This document shows, piece after piece, positions 58,696 through 64,000 of a DNA stretch of 64,000 nucleotides (within the stretch, counting starts at the first letter, position 1; the number at the start of each line of letters is the position of its first letter). Position numbers and translations under genes: made by a program. Below the pieces are notes generated by a model. It did not search any database and had not been told where the DNA came from. It saw nothing but the letters and a program-made list of their open reading frames with translations. This DNA comes from Cricetomys ansorgei (taxonomy: Eukaryota; Chordata; Mammalia; Rodentia; Nesomyidae): assembly GCA_026225945.1 (NCBI GenBank), contig JAMJFZ010004066.1, forward strand, positions 224,001-288,000. The letters run 5' to 3'.

Positions 58696-60119
58696 TCAGT
58701 TAATATTTTTATGCTAATGTTGACTAATCAGCTACAGAATAGGAAAATGGATACGCTAGGGACTACTGTAACTTTACAAGTATTTTAATTTGAAAAACAG
58801 GACAGATCCTGTCCCAAGGGAGGTTTTATGTTCCAAAATTTTAAAAAGTTTCCCCATTCAAACTTAAATAAAAATGAAATGTAAATAAAAATAAAAGTTT
58901 GAACAGTTCTGAAAAGGAAATAAACAAGGTAGTATGATCAAATTCTATGGTGTGAAATGTTAGCTTACGGTCTTCTTAAAAGTGTGCCATTTGAGCTGAG
59001 CCCTAGAAAGAGGATGGAGCCACATCCTAGAAAGAAGAGCAAGTCGAGCCAGGCAGAGTCTACACCAAAGAACTGGACACAACTGAAGAAGGCACGCATG
59101 ACCGAACTGAATACAGCGGAGGAAGAGTGGCAGGACAAGGGAGGGACACCTAGCACACAGACTGAGTAGGCTACTGTAAGGGGAGTGTCGCTTTTACTCT
59201 AAGGACAACTGGAATGCTGTAATCTGACTAGCATTTTGGCTAGTATGAGGAAAGCCAACAGCAAAGGCACACCAAGCCAGTTGCTGAAATAGTGCACAAA
59301 AGGAGCCATGATGGCTTGCTCTGTGCCCTGGGTCGGTGTTATAAAAATGCACAGCAGCAAACAGTCTGGCAACATACACCATGAAGGCTGAATAAACAAG
59401 ATTACTACAGATACAAAATGAAAACAGCAAGTAAAGAAAAGAAACTTCAAGTTTCTTGCTCATGCATTTCTCCAAGAGTGATACAACTGTCTAAAAGGTC
59501 AGACAAGAAAAAGCTGTAACTCAGTAGATAAAATGCGTGAAATAAGAATCGAACCTTTTAACGTAAACTGAGGTACCAACACAAGTTAGAATACAGTCTT
59601 CACAGTAAGGAGAGATTTTCACATTGCTTAGCTCTTAAAGGGAAAGCTGAGGCTGGAAACATCAAACAGTTTAGTATCTTTGCTATCTATAATTTTTTTT
59701 ATAACATTACAGAAATTACACATTCAAATTAAAAGGAAAATGTCGTATCAATCACACCCAAACCCTGTAACAAGAACGTATCAATGGTGACGTGAGAATC
59801 TTTTCTGTTAATTTTAACAAGGAACAGATGGCACTCAGGGGCAAGGGAAAGCCCTACCTCCCTCAGAGTATCAACACTGAAGATTCCCAGTGCAAGCAAG
59901 CCATGCTAAAGGCCTGGTTCTTAATAGGACTGAGCACAGAACTGCCTGAGAGCCTTTCCAAGACAGGGAGAGATGTGAGGAAAGGAAGTAAGGTGCTAGC
60001 TAGGTGGTGGAGGGTAGTATACAAAGTACACAGCAGAGTTTCGGACCAGAATACAAGCACACAGAACTACACATACCAAACAACAAAGATACAAAACCCT
60101 ACCCTGGAACAGTATTTTA

Positions 60120-60297
60120 ATTCAAAGATTTATTTTATCAGGCCTGTAAGGAGGGTGTGGGTCTGCCATGGGTGCACAAGTGGAAGTCAGAGGGTCACTG
60201 GGGGTGGCTGTTCTCTCCTTCCCAGAGATCAAATTAAGGTTGTCAGGTTTGGCAGCAAGCACCTTTACCTATTTGAACCAATCTGGCAGCCCTGAAA
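60120..60297 (-). repeat. B3 SINE
   Basis: GTGGAAGTCAGAGGGTCACT, GGTTGTCAGGTTTGGCAGCA and AGCACCTTTACCTATTTGAA are reversed B3 landmarks. Part of a 167-codon chance open frame (59792-60295) lies in it. Confidence 0.75.
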
Positions 60298-60483
60298 TCA
60301 TTTTTTACAAAAGGTGATAAATCTTCTATTGTTAAGGCACTCAAAATCTAGGTGCATGGCAGAATAATACCGAATCCAAAGCTTTCTGGGTTTTATTGTG
60401 GCTGATTACACTCCTTTAATAGCCAAATGAACAGTTTTCAATTAAAAACATGAACTGAGACCATGAACATAAACTTTGCTTAG

Positions 60484-60595
60484 CTGCTGGGTGTGACAAC
60501 ATTGCCTACATGCCCACACTTGGGAGGAGGCACCAGGGGGAACGCTCCAACTCTGAGGCCAGTCTGTATATACAGCAAGATCCCTGTGCCTTGGA
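60484..60595 (+). repeat. B1-like SINE, diverged
   Basis: GCTGGGTGTGACAACATTGC, CCACACTTGGGAGGAGGC and TCTGAGGCCAGTCTGTATAT suggest a decayed B1. Confidence 0.55.
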
Positions 60596-63500
60596 GGAAG
60601 CGGGGGAGACTAGGGGAGGGTGTCCCATTTGGGAACAAAAATAAACAAAAACTACAAGATGTTTCAAATTGATTAGGTACAAGTATTTGTTTCTCTTCAT
60701 TACATCACACAAAAAGTGACGCTTGTTTCTACACACTCCCTCAAAGCTTTGTTTAAAAGTAGAAGAAAAAAAACTTTCATAGAAGGCATGGGAATATGGC
60801 CAAAATAAACACAATTCAATCTATGTCTGGTTTTCCTGTCAATAACTAGAGATTTTTTTTAAAAAACTAGTTCATATAATCACACTTTGCTTTGGTTGAA
60901 TTTGCATCTATGACAGAAGATAGGTGGATATTAGAAACATCTATGAATAAACTCATAAAAAGATTAAAACCTAAAGCTTCCTCCCATCCTGACTAACCTC
61001 AGGCCCATACTGTCCACTCACAGTATAAACTGACCGGAGTTTTATCAGTCATACATGGTGGAGACTACCCATATGATTACTTCCCTTCTACATCTCCATA
61101 TAGTAATCTTCCCTTTGACCTAACTTTAGCCCTGCCTCTATAAATAACAGAATTTCCAGATAAGTTGTCATTAATTCAACCTTCACCCTTACAATGTTGA
61201 TCAGGTATAAAACACAGAAATTAAACCCTTAAAATTATGAATAACTCATCCACCTTGCTCACTTCACTGGCCTGTATGATGGTTAACTTTCTTTAGTCTC
61301 TACTGTTTGAAGAAAACAGAAAAGTGACCTGTGTGTCCCCAAACTTGATCAAAGACCTGAGATGATGGGATCTTCTGTAGTTTCTTCACTGGTAGCAATC
61401 TGTTAAACCACAGCATTTAGATTACTTCAACGAAACACCAGAGCAGCACGGGCTGCTTGCTTCAGCATGAGATCTCCTGAAACTAGACCACACGATGAAG
61501 ATGAGCATGCCCCACACAGCACGGCACACACACGACAGACTCACAGAGGTGGGTGTGCCACGTTTTCTCTCACAGGCAGAATCTAGATTTTAAAGTAGAA
61601 AGGTAGTAACTTGGGAGACAGGACAGAGAATAGGTAATAATGTAATCCATTACTCTGTATGCTAAAAGATTAAGTGGATAAAACGGGCGCATGAGAGGTA
61701 TTGGTTACTGAATTACTTTTGGGGAGCAAAAGAACCATTTTTCCCCCTTCTCAGTTCACTTAAAGGTGGCTAGATGTGACTGTAGCTTCTTGGATACCAT
61801 TTTGTAAGCAAAAAGGGGGATAGAAGTGGGTTAATTAAAATACAGGCTCAAAATAGATAAATAATGCCTCAAAGATGATCAACTGCTGTTACACTTCGCA
61901 TCTGAAGAGGAGAGGAATATAGTAGTACAGATCCTGACTGTGGAGAAATGCTGTGGGAGAAATTCCCAAGCCCCCACCCACGTTCTCCCACTGCTGTGGC
62001 TTCTGGCTGACTACAGAGATGCTGAGACAAATCTGAACACCTGCCCTCAACTATTTTATAACCAAGGAATGCACTTCTGTCCTATGTACTCTCTGCACTG
62101 GGGATCGGTTTCTGCAGCTTAACCCACACTACTGCACACACTGTGGAAAGCAAGGTCATGGAGCAGTTAGGGACTAAAAGTACCAACACCATTCCACTGG
62201 TCTACATGGCTGTCTCAACAGCATACTGGCACACTTCCCCACCCCCGACAAGTGACCACTAGTAGTTACTAGTTATAGAACCATTACTCTAAATGTGGGA
62301 AAAGTTATTTGAGATTGTGAAAAAAAAAAAAAAAAAAAAACCAAAAACCGCATTTCAGTAATGTCAGTGTAAGAGATCCATGACCAAATAACCCAGACCT
62401 CAATTCTCAGTGTAATCCCTCAACCCACATCACTGTATGTTTATTTGTACTAAGGACAAGAGAGCTAAGTCTGTAACTCTCCTTTCATTAAAACCCTTTG
62501 CATAAGATAACTATGCACATTTAAAAAACAAAAAGAGTAACAAAAGTAACTTTACTAATCAAGCTATAATGAAGCTACTAATTAAACAATAATGGAACAG
62601 AAAGGGCTGTAATCATCCAGATTATTCCTACAGAATGCAGACTGGTCCTGACTACACAAGTAATCACAGAACAGTGAATGTACTCACAGAATTCCCTCTT
62701 CACTGAGTGCCTATAATGTACTAGAAACAATTAGCGGAAAAGTTACAAGAGAAGTTTCCTAGAGCTCTCAACCTATTCGATTCGAATCGTGGAGAAGGAA
62801 CGATGGTCCAGCTCTCCACACTCACGTAGGACTCCCAAATGTTCTAGGAATTTGTCAACATATGCTTTCTCTGCCTCTTAGCTCAATCAGAACCAGTACA
62901 ATGCACTAATCAACTGAGACTCTCTTGCTGAGACAGAACTCCCTTCATTCACACTTAGGAAACAACAGTAGACTGGATGGGATTTTTACTTACACAAAGT
63001 ATGGTAAGGAAGCTCACAGGCCATTAAAGATGGAATCACAGTCCTGTTTTTGCTATTTTTCTTCACAGTCTTTATTTCTGTAGTTGTTTTCTGTCCCCTA
63101 AATATCACTAAACAATGATATTTCAGATTTCAAAACTGTCTTCATACAGAAACCAAAGCAGTATATGGAAAACCAAGGGCTACTTTAGTAGTCCTGCCCA
63201 TGTTTTGAATGTATTAAGTCATATTCAACATCAACAGCACAATCTTATCCAAGAACTGCAGGAACCTTCACTGTACATGTAGGTCACTGAATCTGCCACC
63301 TATCACTGAAGAGAGCCTACCCTTTCCCACCCAGCCCCTCCCCTCAGTTCAGGGACAAGACAGCCAACATAATTCGATGCACACAGGAAACCCACAACTG
63401 GAACTCTCAAGTCTAACAAGCAAATTAACCAGGGATTTCCACAGCCAGGAAAGTCTTAACTACTATTAGCTATTTAAGCCTTACCTGACATGTCTCCAAG

Positions 63501-64000
63501 CCAGCTGCAGCAGCCACATCCCCCTCTGCGCCAAAAAACGTCTTGCCTCAGTTTTCTGAAATTCCCAAGTGGGGTAGGAATACAGCCAGATGGCATCCCC
63601 AGCCTGGGTACGGTCTAGAGTTCCACTGCCAGCAACCTTCCCCGGGATACCACAGTGTATATCTGCACATGCACACATGCAGCAGCCCCTTCTCGGACCA
63701 GCTCAACATTGAGGGCAACAACATGCTCCTCTGCTCAAAACTCTGAAGGCCCTGTTCTTAATGTTAAGACAACTGTTAACTTTAAAAATTTGTCATTTTA
63801 ATAAGGAAAGTCATCTTCAAACTAGAGAACCTTGAAAGATTTCAAAGATTATGCTGAATATACCTGAAAAACAAAGTAGTTACAAAAAGATGGACACATG
63901 CAACTTTAAAATAATACTTACAAATACTTTAAAGCTGCTTATAGGATGGTCAAGTCAGTACCTCACCACACAGACTTTCAGTTCTGAGCTCTTACACTTT

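Larger units (their letters stand above)
40490..64000 (-). other. Pan3: Pan3 upstream intron (5' part outside the window)
   Basis: I searched for the next Pan3 exons (the canonical PAM2 segment and the zinc finger) and found none, so these 23.5 kb are intron. Contents: MIR pieces (about 41585-41700, 42100-42305), B1 copies, an old L1 (46100-46660), B2/B3 clusters (47268-49325, 50764-51385), a TA/CA tract (48204-48280), A-runs and further SINEs to 60595. Intervals such as 40500-41580, 42310-42940, 43100-43680, 49330-50630, 53180-55080, 55310-56930, 58700-60100 and 60600-64000 show no gene I recognise. Confidence 0.7.

Noticed and set aside
58957..59169. Lys/Glu-rich 70-codon frame, possibly an exon
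   Set aside because: It has no matching splice sites in frame and reads like an old interspersed repeat that I could not place.
59792..60295. Longest open frame in the window (167 codons)
   Set aside because: It runs into a B3 SINE, has no recognisable domain and no splice or promoter context. It is a chance frame.
40500..64000. Further Pan3 exons (zinc finger, canonical PAM2)
   Set aside because: I looked for the expected coding segments on the - strand and found none, so they should lie beyond the right edge.

Overview
The window is nuclear DNA from a muroid rodent (mouse, rat, hamster or vole type). Evidence is the dense load of rodent SINEs (B1, B2, B3, B4 and ID types), rodent MaLR-like LTRs, L1 fragments, CA/TA microsatellites, and split genes with GT-AG introns. 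I cannot name the species. Most SINEs are well diverged and I saw no run of young ID copies, so rat is not favoured, but this is weak evidence.

Two protein-coding genes meet tail to tail. Flt1 (VEGF receptor 1) runs on the + strand. Only its last intron (1-1942), last coding exon (1943-2129) and 3' UTR (to about 4885) are present. Pan3 (the pseudokinase subunit of the PAN2-PAN3 poly(A) deadenylase) runs on the - strand. Its last 13 coding exons lie between 40489 and 15697 and encode 553 residues: the end of the disordered linker, the whole pseudokinase domain, the coiled coil and the C-terminal knob. The 3' UTR extends to about 12975. The exons that would encode the zinc finger and the canonical PAM2 motif are not in the window. 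I found no Pan3 exon in 40490-64000, which I read as one large intron.

Layout: 1-1942 Flt1 intron with one B2; 1943-4885 Flt1 terminal exon; 4886-12974 intergenic spacer of about 8.1 kb, packed with SINEs and nested LTRs; 12975-15837 Pan3 terminal exon; 15838-40489 Pan3 exons and introns; 40490-64000 upstream Pan3 intron with an old L1 piece, several SINE clusters, a long TA/CA microsatellite and a few repeat-poor stretches. Flt1 acts at the cell surface in VEGF/PlGF signalling and Pan3 in cytoplasmic mRNA tail shortening. Their adjacency is inherited synteny (the same order is known in human 13q12), not a functional unit.

I see no CRISPR array, operon, viral gene or undescribed multigene system. 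The most interesting items are structural or regulatory: a second PAM2-like segment in Pan3, long U-tracts in the 3' UTR of this deadenylase gene, a B2 SINE beside a weak Pan3 splice donor, a G-quadruplex-prone tract after a 58-nt exon, a rodent-type change in the Flt1 tail, and a readable three-layer transposon nest. SINE edges are approximate (about 10-20 bp) and family names come from recognition, not from a library search.
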